In this document: piece by piece, positions 1 to 10,349 of the stretch
Numbering within the stretch: position 1 is the first letter of the stretch
Layout: each line of letters begins with the position of its first letter
NCBI GenBank assembly: GCA_016617855.1
Contig: JAECUM010001757.1
Coordinates: forward strand, 82,662 to 146,661
From: Megalonaias nervosa
Lineage: Eukaryota > Mollusca > Bivalvia > Unionida > Unionidae
Length of the DNA: 64,000 bases
Reading direction: 5' to 3'
Notes under the pieces: model-generated
Database searches by the model: none
The model's input: the letters and a program-made list of their open reading frames with translations, nothing else
What the model was told of the DNA's origin: nothing
Program-made: the position numbers and the translations under genes

Positions 1-479
1 GTTGGAAGGAATGTCTATTTCCTGTGATGATGCATATACAGCTTGAAAATAGCAGGTCATGTTCTGCTTAGAAGACACTGTCACATCATAGCCTTTTGTC
101 AGCCAACTTGCATATGGAACAGCATACAATTCATCATCTGTTGTACCTGATCCTGTGCATTTAATTGGGTTTGAAGAACTTTCAAACTGAAATCCAAGAA
201 CATCAAGCTCCTTGACAGCTATATCACTTGAGAGGGTGTAACTCTGTTCAGGACCAGCAACTAGGTTAACCAAGGTCTGTCCAATCAGACGATATGTTGG
301 AACTGTGCCTGTACCACAGGTGTAAGATTTAGTGCGGCAGCTGCATATCTCATAATATGGCAAGGATGTATTGGTTAGATAGCATGGATTCTTGTCATCT
401 GGTGAGGTCAATGTTTGGCACTTCAAAACAGATGATGAAATTGCACTGCACGAGGAATAGGCTACCCCAGGTATGCAAG
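1..479 (-). CDS. PKD1-like: PKD1-like exon: cysteine-rich beta region, continues past left edge
   Basis: An exon starting at a TTTCTGTTTCAG acceptor (phase 1) and open to the left edge of the window (479 bp, no stop). It begins CIPGVAYSSCSAI, has a cysteine cluster (NPCYLTN, YYEICSCRTKSYTCG) and then a beta-rich part with YRLIGQTLVNLVAG and VLGFQFESS. The last part looks like the second half of the SW-x-F ... VYRP module started in the previous exon (Y-x-L-x-G-Q then D-V-x-G-F-x-F), with the cysteine cluster inserted in between. Further cysteines are in PIKCTG and NMTCYFQ. I expect the REJ/GAIN part to follow outside the window. Confidence 0.75.
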
Positions 480-1066
480 CTGAAACAGAAATGAGAGAAC
501 TTTTATTTAACTTAAACATGACCATTGAAAGGATTTAATCTTCTGCAGTAGGGTAAACATGAAGAAATGAAAGACATGCCATTGTACTCTGTTGTTCAGG
601 TTAAGCATCACTATGACAAAACTACTAAGTGATATTATACATTACAATAGACTCCATTGATGCTTTCCATATAAAAGTAATTCTATATACAGTAAAAACT
701 GTCATGAGCAACCTCTGCTATGAGCAACCACCTGTCATTTCTGACCACAATCGTAATGCACAGATCGATTTTATTATATAAACACTCTGTTATGAGCGAC
801 CACCTGCTCAACACGACAAGCGACCGCAATGTCTTGGCAAAATATGCATTTCGACACTGATATGAACGACCGCATTGCAAAAATGAGGATAAACTCCACT
901 GACCTCTACTTAATCCCCGTAAGAACGACCGCTCATACCATTCTAAATAAAAACAAAAATTTTTTTAAAAAATAGGCTGGCTAACATGTCTGAATATTAA
1001 GCTATGCTTATAGTGTTTTATAGTTTTTGTCGTAAACCAGACTAAAGTATATGTAGATTATTTCCC

Positions 1067-1162
1067 AGTCTGGATCCCTGATTCATATACTCCCTGCGTT
1101 GTTCTCTGCTATTCGTATAGGGGTGAGCAACGCAGGGGGCATACAAAGCAGGGAACCAGACT
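1067..1162. mobile_element. 96-bp foldback element nested in the pogo-like transposon
   Basis: The outer arms AGTCTGGATCCCTG and CAGGGAACCAGACT, and the inner arms CCCTGCGTTG (1092) and CAACGCAGGG (1128), form an almost continuous hairpin. A further CCAGACT lies just upstream near 1037. A short MITE or foldback insertion inside the older transposon is the simplest reading; target duplications are not clear. Confidence 0.6.
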
Positions 1163-1857
1163 AATTATTCCTGCACTTAGCCTGCTTCCCGGCCTTAATC
1201 GCAGGACCTGACATCCATGTGAACGACCGTATCGCGAGAACAGACGGACACCACTGACCTATATGTAATCAATTGTTAGAACGACCGCTTGATTAGAAAC
1301 GATTGTTCTGATCAAAAACAAGCATAAAAGGAATATTTAAAAAAAAAAGGTTGCTACCGGTAATGTACATGTCACGAATTGCCCTTGTGGTGCCAAAGTT
1401 GACGTAGTGGTTGCGTATATTGTTTGTCTTAATCCGTATTGCCGGGGTTGAATAAGGTCATTGTCTATTAAACCAGCAAGAGAGAATCGTTTGTGGGATT
1501 TGAATGATAGTGTTCAAGACTTGTGATGTTTGTTGTTTTTCCCCCCGATGTTAAATGATTACAGCCCAATCACAAAGCTGTCTATTCACGTTGGTGCGAC
1601 CGGGTTACACACTTAGCTTAAAGAGTTAATCCTAGTATGTCATCTTTGAATGAAGATGTTGACTTTTGTCTCTGAGTAAATGGTTCTGTTTCTGGATGAG
1701 AAAATTGTTTCTTTTTATTTCATTAATTGTTAGATATGCAATGCATATGTATAGATTTTTCATATTTTCCCACAGCCCAGTCAAAACCGTCTTTACGTTC
1801 GATATTACAACTGAGCACTAATAATTTTAACACCTAGAGGCTAGAACCTTAATGACA

Positions 1858-2038
1858 ATGGATGAACCTCCAACTAAAAAGAGACAAATTTTAAGGCTGG
1901 AGAAAATAATTATTGTAACTGAAAGAAGTGAAAAAGAGCAGACCACTCGCAAAAAAGTGGTTTAAACATCGGTAAAACAAATTCAGGTTGTTATAAAGAA
2001 AAAGAAGTAATTCAGAAACGATTTCATATACTAAAATA
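1858..2038 (+). pseudogene. Decayed CENP-B/Psq-type HTH of a pogo transposase
   Basis: The reading frame from the ATG at 1858 starts MDEPPTKKRQILRLEKIIIV and stops at 1963-1965. The frame shifted by one continues with GLNIGKTNSGCYKEKEVIQK to a stop at 2038. Together they follow the Psq/CENP-B N-terminal pattern: basic start, L-x-L-E-K-K-x-x-I-I, then a recognition helix with I-G-K-T-x and K-x-K-x-x-I. At least one frameshift and an early stop break it. It would have been the DNA-binding part that recognises the transposon ends. Confidence 0.6.
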
Positions 2039-2386
2039 AGTGATCTTCAAATGTAAATGTGATTTCATGTTTAATGACAGAAGTATATCTTTATTGCTAT
2101 ATAATTTTGTTTTTAGATGAATGCATACAATATTTTAGCAAGAAATATTAATATAGAATATATGTACAGTGATTGTGGTTATTTTTCTTGAAATTGTTCT
2201 GAAACTGGACCTTGGAAAGTGGTATTTTTTTACATGCCTGCTATGAGAGACCACCTGTCTTGAGAGACCGCATTTTGTTGGCAGAAGGGGCGGTCTCTCA
2301 TAACAGGTTTTACTGTAATATATAAAAATGCTGTTCTTTATCTCAAATATTCAGATACTTAAAAAAAATCCAGTGATTGACCCTAC

Positions 2387-2515
2387 CTGGCTGTATTACA
2401 TAGTTTGATATGCATGTTGGTCTGTACACCTGCAGGACAACTTTAGCAGGGGTTGAAAGAAGTTTAGCATGGAAATTCCAGCTGCGAATTGTTCCTGATC
2501 TAGAGAACCATAAAC
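2387..2515 (-). CDS. PKD1-like: PKD1-like exon: beta-sandwich-like segment
   Basis: A 129-bp, phase 1/1 exon with a TGTGTTTCAG acceptor and a GTAGGGTC donor. It encodes LWFSRSGTIRSWNFHAKL followed by KVVLQVYRPTC. The pattern SW-x-F-x-A ... V-x-L-Q-V-x-R-P recurs in extracellular beta-sandwich domains of invertebrate proteins as I remember them; I cannot give a database family name. The exon lies 72 bp from the pogo-like element at 690-2315. Confidence 0.78.
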
Positions 2516-2885
2516 CTGAAACACATTATGAACAATTGCTGAAGAACTGAAGGATGGCAAAGCATCTTAGTTTTTTATATTAATTATGAACAGATACAAT
2601 GAAACTTCAGTAAGTGCAATTGATAACATTATAATATAATACTGTTCAATAATATTATGCTGTCCAATAAAATTGTGCTCTTCAATAACTTCAGATTCAA
2701 GTAAGCTAAATTACCAGCTGGTTGAAGATTCTTTTGAAAAAGCTTATAAATTATACATCTTTTTGTAAAGGAATATTAGTAATATCTTACATAAAACCTA
2801 TCTTGCAAAATTAAAGAATGTCCAGCAGAATTATTTCACAGGAAGGGTTGTAACATAAAGCTAAGGAGGCATTTGCCAAAATTAA

Positions 2886-3461
2886 CTCATTAACCCCCAG
2901 TGTCTTTCCATTTTCACCTGAAATGGAGGTAGTAAATGCATTTTTGGGGTTACTTCTGACTACATTTGAATACATCTGCTCCCAAGAGATTTTCATTTAG
3001 CCTGATGCCTAGGTGTATAAAAGACCCATTTTGCTTGCACACGTGCAGAAGGGTAAAAGTTAGACATTTTTTGGCATATTGGACTCATGATTTTTGTGTC
3101 CCTATCACTAAATCTCAGACTTATCCTACTTTTTGCAAAGGTTCACATGTCAATGTGCAGTTCAGACTGGTCTGCTTTATATCTCAGGCCAAACAGTTTT
3201 AGATCCAGACACAAACTCAGGTTCTGAAAACCAGTAATTTTTGGCCTAAAACAAACAGGTCCAAAAAATCAGGTTTTTCCCCAATGTATTTTGTAATACA
3301 AGTAGAAAGTCCAAATTGTTTGGTGTCATTGTTGAACTACATCTGTCTACTTTTCTTTAACATCATCCACTTTGGCATATCATAAATGAGATTGATGGTA
3401 CTGAGCTTGGAGGTAGGGTTCAACCTCATGATGCATCAACATGCCATGTGGTGTGAATGAG
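2886..3461. mobile_element. TTAA-flanked MITE, possibly piggyBac-like
   Basis: TTAA lies at 2882-2885 and again at 3462-3465, directly flanking imperfect inverted ends CTCATTAACCCCC and CTCATTCACACC. TTAA duplications are typical of piggyBac-type insertions. The 576-bp interior has no coding sequence. TTAA is common in AT-rich DNA and the inverted match is short, so this is moderate evidence. Confidence 0.45.
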
Positions 3462-3465
3462 TTAA

Positions 3466-4550
3466 GACAACTTCAAAAGCAAAACATCAAATCTTACAGT
3501 CAAGATGATATTAATAATGTATGTAATTATGAAGTTCACCATTAAAAACATTTAAACTAAGAATTGCAAGGAAAGTCAAAATCCTCGTACAAACATTTCA
3601 GATAATATATTTATGAAATCACAATAAACTGTACCTGTGATGTAAACTTATAAAATAGACGTGATAACTGCACATGGCTCTACCAGACCTACCAACATTA
3701 AAAAGATCTATAAGACATCTCTGTTAGGTAGTTAATATTGTTCCACAAGCTAGACAAAGCTTCAGTATGGTGTAATAAAATATCATATACTGCTATTGTC
3801 AACTTGGAAAACATGCATTTAAAAAGTTAAGAAGTGTGATCTATGAAAGGAAACATTATGTTTAACTAAACACTTAGAACATAGTGACCTCCAGTACAGT
3901 TACAAAATCTAGTTTCAAACTCCATATAAGTCAATGGCTCCTTCTAGATTTCTCAACACAATGTAGTTCTTGTTTTGGCTTCCTTCAGATGGGTATTTCA
4001 CATTGTGGCAATCATCTCTTCCAACAACAGTTCAATCAACACAACATGATGTCTAATAAATATAATTGTTTCCTTCTCTGCTTTTTTTCCAGGCATGGCC
4101 AAGAATCTGATTATTTGTTTTATCTTTCTGTGTAGAATAAATGAACTTTTAAGAAGCTGTTAATCCTTCTGCCTTCAAGCATTTCTGTCTCTTGGATGAC
4201 ATTTCTAGATAATGCTATAAGATACAAGCAAAAGCTTGATAAAAACAAGGGCAGATTAAAGTGTCTGAGGTACACCTGTAGGTTTGTCTGGTTTCCTTAC
4301 AAACTCCACTGAATCTAATTTGAAATTTGAAATGTAGATCCTGACCAAACCCAGATTTTTTCAGTAACACTTACAGTTAAATTATACATATTGGCAAAGT
4401 TTCTTTTACCCTAACATTTTGAAACAGGCATGAAATGTTCATCTGTGCCAAATTAACAAGGGGCCAAATTCAATACATTCTGTTTATCATTTTTTGGAGC
4501 TTAGAATTATTCAAGTATTGTTAAATAAACAAGATGTGACGAGAACTTAC
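3466..4550. other. Intron sequence, nothing recognised
   Basis: AT-rich intron between the exons at 2387-2515 and 4551-4682. I see no repeats, domains or splice-bounded frames here. The 83-codon plus-strand open frame at 3884-4135 has no recognisable motif. Confidence 0.6.
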
Positions 4551-4682
4551 CAGGGAAAATATGCACAGTAGAAGTGCCTGAGCCAGTAAACATTGGAGCT
4601 TCAGATAGGCTGATAAGACTTTGTCCCTCAGGTATATCCAGATCATATCTTCCAGCAATAAAGGTAGACACAGTTGTCCGGT
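4551..4682 (-). CDS. PKD1-like: PKD1-like exon: beta-rich region after CTLD 2
   Basis: A 132-bp, phase 1/1 exon with a TTTTTACCAG acceptor and a GTAAGTTC donor. It encodes a cysteine-free stretch that includes FIAGRYDLDIPEGQ and GSGTSTVHIFP, with alternating hydrophobic residues typical of beta strands. No domain is recognised in it alone. Phase continuity with both neighbours and lack of stops support it. It probably starts the same module as the exons at 2387-2515 and 1-479. Confidence 0.75.
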
Positions 4683-5173
4683 CTGGTAAAAAAAATAGTC
4701 AATCATAATGGATGTGAAACTAAAATGAAAATCTCCTAAGTGGAATCCACAATTTTCTTTGATACCTTTTCATGAAAATGTCACATTAATAGAAAAATTA
4801 CTGACATGGAACCACAATAAAAAATCTGCCATCTTGAATAGACTGCAATATTTTCATTTAAACATCCAAAGACATTCAAAACTTGCAGTCCAGACAGGGA
4901 TTCTGGCCTCTAACTTTCCTTTTTCCATGCCATGACAGTAACCTTTGGCATGGGAACTTGACTATGACTCACAACATACCATCTAAACAGCATATATATG
5001 TGGACAAAGTTTTAGAAAATTCTCTCCCTGACTTGTAGTTACGCGAGAAAATTTTAATGGAAAGACAATGTTATAACAAATAAGCCTGACCTACAACAAG
5101 CATATGAAGAATCATCTCATTAAAAAAAAATTATTCATGAAATTCTATTCACAAAAGTAAAACAATAACTTAC

Positions 5174-5385
5174 TGTTGAGATTATATTGGCAAACATAAC
5201 CTCTGCCAGAATTGCAGTTAACACTGAGCCAGGCAGTTCTGTTTGTTACAACACAATCATAGGCCCAACTTCCATTCATTAAGTTAAAATCTGATGAGGG
5301 GTTAAAGCTTGTGCCATCCACCCAGACTTTATAACCTTCAAGTACTCTGTCAGATAGTCCTATCCATGCCTCATTAAGAGCAGCA
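5174..5385 (-). CDS. PKD1-like: PKD1-like exon: second half of CTLD 2
   Basis: A 212-bp exon with a TTTTTGCAG acceptor (phase 2) and a GTAAGTTA donor (phase 1). It encodes NEAWIGLSDRV (the W-I-G-L core), VWVDGTSFN, WAYDCVVTN and GRGYVCQYN with the closing cysteines. Instead of WND it has WLSVNC, and there is no EPN or QPD, so the primary calcium site looks lost. The junction with the exon at 9677-9857 restores a serine codon (LLA-S-AALNEAWIGL), confirming that the two halves belong together. Confidence 0.9.
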
Positions 5386-5537
5386 CTGCAAAAATACAGA
5401 ATAGTCAGGCATGAGGATTTTAAAGAACGTCTAATTCAGAACCATTTTAAAATGTAACTCATACAGTGTTACTGCAAGGAAGACATGACCCTACCTTTTC
5501 GATTTTCTCTTTTTTGGTGTGAGTAACAAATTTACTA

Positions 5538-5754
5538 AAATATATACTCACTTATAAGTCAAGTCCCTCTGCAAACTGCACAGACCCAGATCTGCCATCA
5601 CATGATGTACCAGTAGATCTGCATCTGTGCAGCTTATTAGGAGTAATCAGTAGAACAAACAGCATAAACCCTGATCTGTAGGCACATTGTGATATGGTAG
5701 ATCAGGATCTTTGTTGTTTGTAGTCTGACTTGACTTATAAGCGAGTAATCATGG
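5538..5754. mobile_element. Double-hairpin MITE, copy 1
   Basis: Ends AAATATATACTCACTTATAA and the inverse of TTATAAGCGAGTAATCATGG are flanked by TA. Inside are two successive palindromes built on CAGATCTGCCATCACATG / TGTACCAGTAGATCTG and CCTGATCTGTAGGCACATTG / ATGGTAGATCAGG, separated by an unpaired spacer. Copies at 9422-9650 and 60836-61047 have the same layout. Confidence 0.75.
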
Positions 5755-6956
5755 TAGGTATGTGCATCTTGCATTATGACAGATCAGCAAGGAAAGTTAC
5801 ACTTAAGTTATTTCCCTTAGTTACTTTAATGCACAAACCAGACCCTCTGAATCCAGAATCACAGATTTGTCCGGAAAATTATCAAGTCTGTAAAATACAT
5901 GTAATGCTGACTGAGTCACTGAATCATTTATCAATTAGTTGAGGCCACTGAAGTTGCGTGTGAGATCTAAATTATGTGACTGAGTGACTGATTGACTGAA
6001 CCAATGATTAAAGTAAATAAAATACTACAATGCCAGGATGACATATTTGGCAGCAAAATACATGAAGTTACTGACTGTATGAAATCATGGCTGATTTAAT
6101 CCAACAAGAAGAGAGCAGCCAATTGATAAAATAATCAATACCATCTTTCAGCAAGATAGTCCTGATACAGTTATTTTGAAAAGGAATCCTTTCCTAAGCT
6201 TTTTTAAAAGTATACAAAATTGGTAATAAAGAACGGCACATACTTGAACTGCAAGACAAACTAGAGCAACTTAGCCATCATAAATACCCCATGTTTTTTG
6301 AATACACCACCATGAAATCTATATTATTACAAAATACAAATATTCAGTTTTGCAGAAATATATTTGAATACATCACTTTAATTGGAACTATAGGAACTGT
6401 TTGTCCCCTTCTGGCAAGTGCTATGAGGTAAAAGGTAAAGGGTTAAACAGGTTTATGTTAAGTAATGTAATAATGCAACCCTACACAAACTCCCAACTTT
6501 TATTACATGTTCATTTTGCCTACTTTACTATGGCCTGATAAAAGTTCTTTTCTAAGACAGATGTATAATAAGTATGCATAGATCTCACTCATAATCATAC
6601 TCATCCAAAATCTGTATGGTTCAAACTTATTTACCAAGTTTTGTTGAAATCACATGAAAAATAGTCTCTATAGAGTTCGTACATGCTCAGCCTTCCAGAC
6701 AGTGGTGTGGTGGTTGGAGAGGGGGTTGAGACTCAAAAAGTGTGTTCTATCACAAACTTTCATGGTCCCAAAGGAGCATGTTCCCAAAACAGCAACATTG
6801 TACAATTGAGAATAAGTTATCTACTCATGAGCTTAGACGTTTGTCTTTAAAAAAAAATGAATCACACTTCCCTTATTCCAACTACAGAAATTATCACGTT
6901 TTTCATTTTACATACGAGTAAAATCTTATTTTTTGTACTTTACTTTTTGCAAATTA
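5755..6956. other. Intron sequence, nothing recognised
   Basis: AT-rich intron with no repeat family, exon or element that I can support. A 70-codon open frame overlapping the left part covers the end of the MITE and has no motif. Confidence 0.6.
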
Positions 6957-8450
6957 CTGTATACACTCACTTAAAGTTGACCTCCCTCCTCACCGAGTTT
7001 CACCCATTTTTAGGCTAAAAAAAGTCAATTTCTCTTTGACCCTCCTATAAGTTGGGGTGCATTTTGCAAGTCAGATCCATTGGAAGAGGTGAATTATCAT
7101 TATAGAGTCAGAGCTGCACTTTGAAAAACAAACAAACCCAACTGGATAGACATAGATACAGAGAGAGATAAGAAAATTAACAAAATCAGTGTAAAATGCA
7201 ATTATAATATTCAGTGGAATATGTCACAAAATGCTTGACACTTTAAATCCATTTAAATGACAAATCCATGAATTCAATAATAGGTCACAAATAAGTATCA
7301 AAATAGTTCAGAATGAGCCAATTCACAATATTATGAAATATATTAATTCCAACAAATAAACAATGAAAGTTAAGTCCACATTTCCGTATAAATAAATGTC
7401 ACTATATAATGTCATCTGGTACAAAGTCCAAGAATTCCTGATCATTGTCAGATGAAGTTCTGAAATCCTCCACCATATCAAGTCATTGTAAACTGTCATC
7501 ATCTAGTCATCATAAAAATCAATTGACAGCATTTCTTTGACTTCACTGTCATGTGTGGGTGCTTAGGTAGAGACTGAGCTTGGGCTCTGTAACACTCTGA
7601 TCATGTAGGGTGTGAAATCTATTAAAAGCTGCAAATGAACACTTATCAATTGTGCTGCAAGATCACAGACAGTTCAAATAACCACCCTTTGTTAATTGGC
7701 ACTGAGCAAGTATCAAACTTGTGGATCCATCAAAAGATTGTCGCATGGGTAAAACAAAGAGGGTGCAGCCATTATCAAGCTAAGAGATTAAAGTCAAACA
7801 TTCACTGGAAGATGTAGAACTCTACAAGGTACTGAATAAGTACATGTATTAAATTCACAGCTCTATCAGAAGGATGGTCAACTTAAAAACAAAGAGAGTG
7901 CTGTCTTTACAAAACAAGGGCAGAAAACTTAGGGAATATCACTTGAGAGTTAAATTTAAACTTATGGAAAAGGAAAATAAAACTTAACTCAAAACTTTTA
8001 TTGCATCAAACACAGTGTTTATACAGCAAAATGCAAATATTAATACAAATACAGGCTGTTGGGACTTGCATGAAAATGGAAGCAATATACTTGCTAGTAA
8101 ACACCCATGGCAAACAACACTGACAGACACTTCACACTGCAGCAGGTAGTATTTAATTTACCCATACTATTAACAAATTATTAAAATTTTAATAACTGTA
8201 CATACAAGAATTGTGCAATGAATACTGTCATTAAATAGATGAGCACACTGTACACCATATACACGTTTCTGTATGGGAATAGTGGCATAAAAACATAAAA
8301 ATATTTCAATTTACAGTATTTTTCTGTACTGCAAACATTACTCTAAGATCCATCGATTTTTTTTGTATGACATGCTTATAAGACAAGCCCTTCTCTGAAT
8401 GAATCAAATTTTCAGTACAAAAAACGTCGACTTTAAGTAAGTGTATATGG
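6957..8450. mobile_element. 1.5-kb TIR element sharing ends with the double-hairpin MITEs
   Basis: It begins CTGTATACACTCACTTAAAG and ends with the inverse of CTTTAAGTAAGTGTATATGG, with TA on both sides. The ends match the MITE consensus (C-C-ATATATAC, then CTTGCTTATAAGTC). On the minus strand near 7410-7470 a short open tail reads FRTSSDNDQEFLDFVPDD before a stop, the kind of acidic C-terminus some transposases have. That is only a hint; no transposase core is visible. It may be the larger relative that mobilised the MITEs, now decayed. Confidence 0.6.
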
Positions 8451-9421
8451 TAACCTATTCAGCTCTCCCACACCAGTTCTATGGGACCAACCACTTAATT
8501 TTCTGGGAAGTGTGTTGGGGGAATCATATCTGCCAATATCCTTAACACTGCTGGGTAGTTTTTGAGACCAGAAATGTATATTTCAAAGTTCCAAGGAGGG
8601 GTCAGTGCACCAAAAAAGCCAAGGTATACAATTAAGAACAATTTACCTACTCATACAAGCCTACATAAAATTATTGGAAATTTTTAAAAAAATATATATT
8701 TTCTCTGAATACTTTAAAACACTTCAAAAACAGTGAAAACAGTTGGCAGACTTAGCCTTGTCATATGTTGTCACCTCACACACAGACATAAACACACAAC
8801 TTCCCCAACTTCATTAAAAGGTGCCACTACCTCTCCTCCTCAGTTTTCTTGATGTCTAGCATTTCTTCATATTTTCTAGGTTCCTCAGTAACTCTCACCC
8901 TTGCCTATAGTGTGGTCGATGTTTCTGGACACCATTGTGCAAGAGTTATGCAAGGACAAGTGTACAAAGATTACTGAAAATCATACTTTCAGGGGGGTGG
9001 TGCTGGGGATTTGGGAATCCAAAATCATACTTTCAGGTGGGGTTGGGCTGGGGATTTAAGAATCCAAAACATTATTTTTTTGTATGACATGTCATGTATG
9101 CAGGTATGCAATCTCATCTCATTAACATACAAATGCCCAAATATTGCACATAGAACCTTCCCAAAACTATGATGGTATAAGCCTATAACAAAGTCTTGGC
9201 AAAATCTGATCAAAATTCATACTCAAGAGTGGTAAAAAGCTTATTTATCAAAGTCTGAGCAAAATTAGATAGAAATTCAGACTCCAGAGTGGTAACAAGC
9301 TTAGCTAACCCACAAGATTACCATAATAATTGAATGTGTAGAGCTTGCTCATGTGCAATGCATGATTTAAAGCAAGTCTGTTTTTTTGCAAAACCTATAA
9401 ATATTGATACCCATGATAATA
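8451..9421. other. Intron with two short tandem duplications
   Basis: Two ~45-bp copies containing AATCATACTTTCAGG and CTGGGGATTT lie at about 8977-9066. Two ~60-bp diverged copies containing GAGTGGTAA and AAGCTTA lie at about 9190-9303. Nothing else is recognised. Confidence 0.55.
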
Positions 9422-9650
9422 CTATCTCCACTTGCTTATAAGTTGAATCAAACTGCAAAATACGTAGACCTAGATCTGTCATCACATAATGTGCTGGTAG
9501 ATCTGGATCTATTCAGTTTGTGAGAAGTAATCGGTAGAACAAATATGACAGACCCTGATCTGCTAGCACATACATGTAATGTGATGGCAGATCAGGGTCT
9601 GTATTGATTCCTTTTAGACTTGACTTACAAGCAAGTAAACGTATATATGG
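9422..9650. mobile_element. Double-hairpin MITE, copy 2
   Basis: A 229-bp element with TA at both sides, ends CTATCTCCACTTGCTTATAA and the inverse of TTACAAGCAAGTAAACGTAT. Two internal hairpins (AGATCTGTCATCACATAATG / GTGCTGGTAGATCT and CCTGATCTGCTAGCACATAC / GTGATGGCAGATCAGG) match copy 1 in order and spacing. It lies 26 bp from the donor site of the exon at 9677-9857. Confidence 0.75.
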
Positions 9651-9676
9651 TAAATGGATTGACTGTACTAGAATAC

Positions 9677-9857
9677 CTTGCTAAAAGGCCTGCAACTAAG
9701 TTTTGGACTTCTGCCGAGTTGATGATGGCAAGTTCTCCATTGGGGTAAGTAGATTCGCAGTTGCTGTGAGCTGTGTTCCAGTTAGCTGATAGGTTATTCA
9801 CTACAAAGCACCGGTCTCTGTTGTAGACACTGCCTCCATACGGACATGCCATCGGAT
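9677..9857 (-). CDS. PKD1-like: PKD1-like exon: first half of CTLD 2
   Basis: A 181-bp exon with a GCATCCCAG acceptor (phase 1) and a GTATTCTA donor (phase 2). It encodes a second CTLD start: CPYGGSVYNRDRCFVV, then NWNTAHSNCESTYPNGELAI, which fits the family's W-x-x-A-x-x-x-C pattern, and the helix AEVQNLVAGLLA. A double-hairpin MITE lies only 26 bp downstream of its donor, in the intron. Confidence 0.88.
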
Positions 9858-9937
9858 CTGGGATGCAAAACAAAAAAAGCCATTCAGCATAAAAGCATTA
9901 TTTTCCATTGCCAGGTCAATTTTATTTATACAGCAAC

Positions 9938-10018
9938 TGTTGGTTGGTTGGTTGGTTGGATGGATGGATGGATAGATAGACAGACAGACAAATAGACAGA
10001 AAGATAGATAGATAGATA
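9938..10018. repeat. Compound tetranucleotide microsatellite
   Basis: Consecutive runs of GGTT, GGAT, GACA and GATA units. It lies about 80 bp upstream of the acceptor of the CTLD 2 exon. The open frames that overlap it are translations of the repeat. Confidence 0.9.
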
Positions 10019-10349
10019 TAGTAAGTACTGAAGCATCAAATGACATAGTACACTGTATATTTTTACCTTAATTTATTTTTAAAGTTATGTGAACTACTTT
10101 GCAAACTGACAGTATTTCAAAACTCAGACCAAATAATTAACTTAGATCCTATCCTTCCATAAATTAATATTCTCCTAGATTATATGTATGTCTCCTGGCC
10201 CTCTATTTTCAATGATCTATAAGTACACGTCAGGCAGAAACTCATGGCTAAAGGATAACTAAATTACTTGTCTTTTTGTATGAATTAAAAAGAACTTTAC
10301 CTACATGTTGGAACAAATGTCAATGTGTTTTATTTAGAAATTAACAAAT

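Larger units (their letters stand above)
690..2315 (+). mobile_element. Pogo/Tigger-like DNA transposon, decayed, 1.6 kb
   Basis: The element starts CAGTAAAAACTGTCATGAGC and ends with the inverted AGGTTTTACTG, both flanked by a TA target duplication. Subterminal GAGCGACCACC-type motifs occur on both sides, as in pogo/Tigger elements with CAGT-AAACC ends. Inside, a plus-strand remnant of a transposase DNA-binding exon is visible (1858-2038). Two related internal blocks containing GAACGACCG occur near 860-930 and 1210-1290, suggesting an internal duplication. A foldback element is nested at 1067-1162. There is no full transposase or DDE domain, so it is non-autonomous now. It lies in the intron between the exons at 1-479 and 2387-2515. 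Confidence 0.72.
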
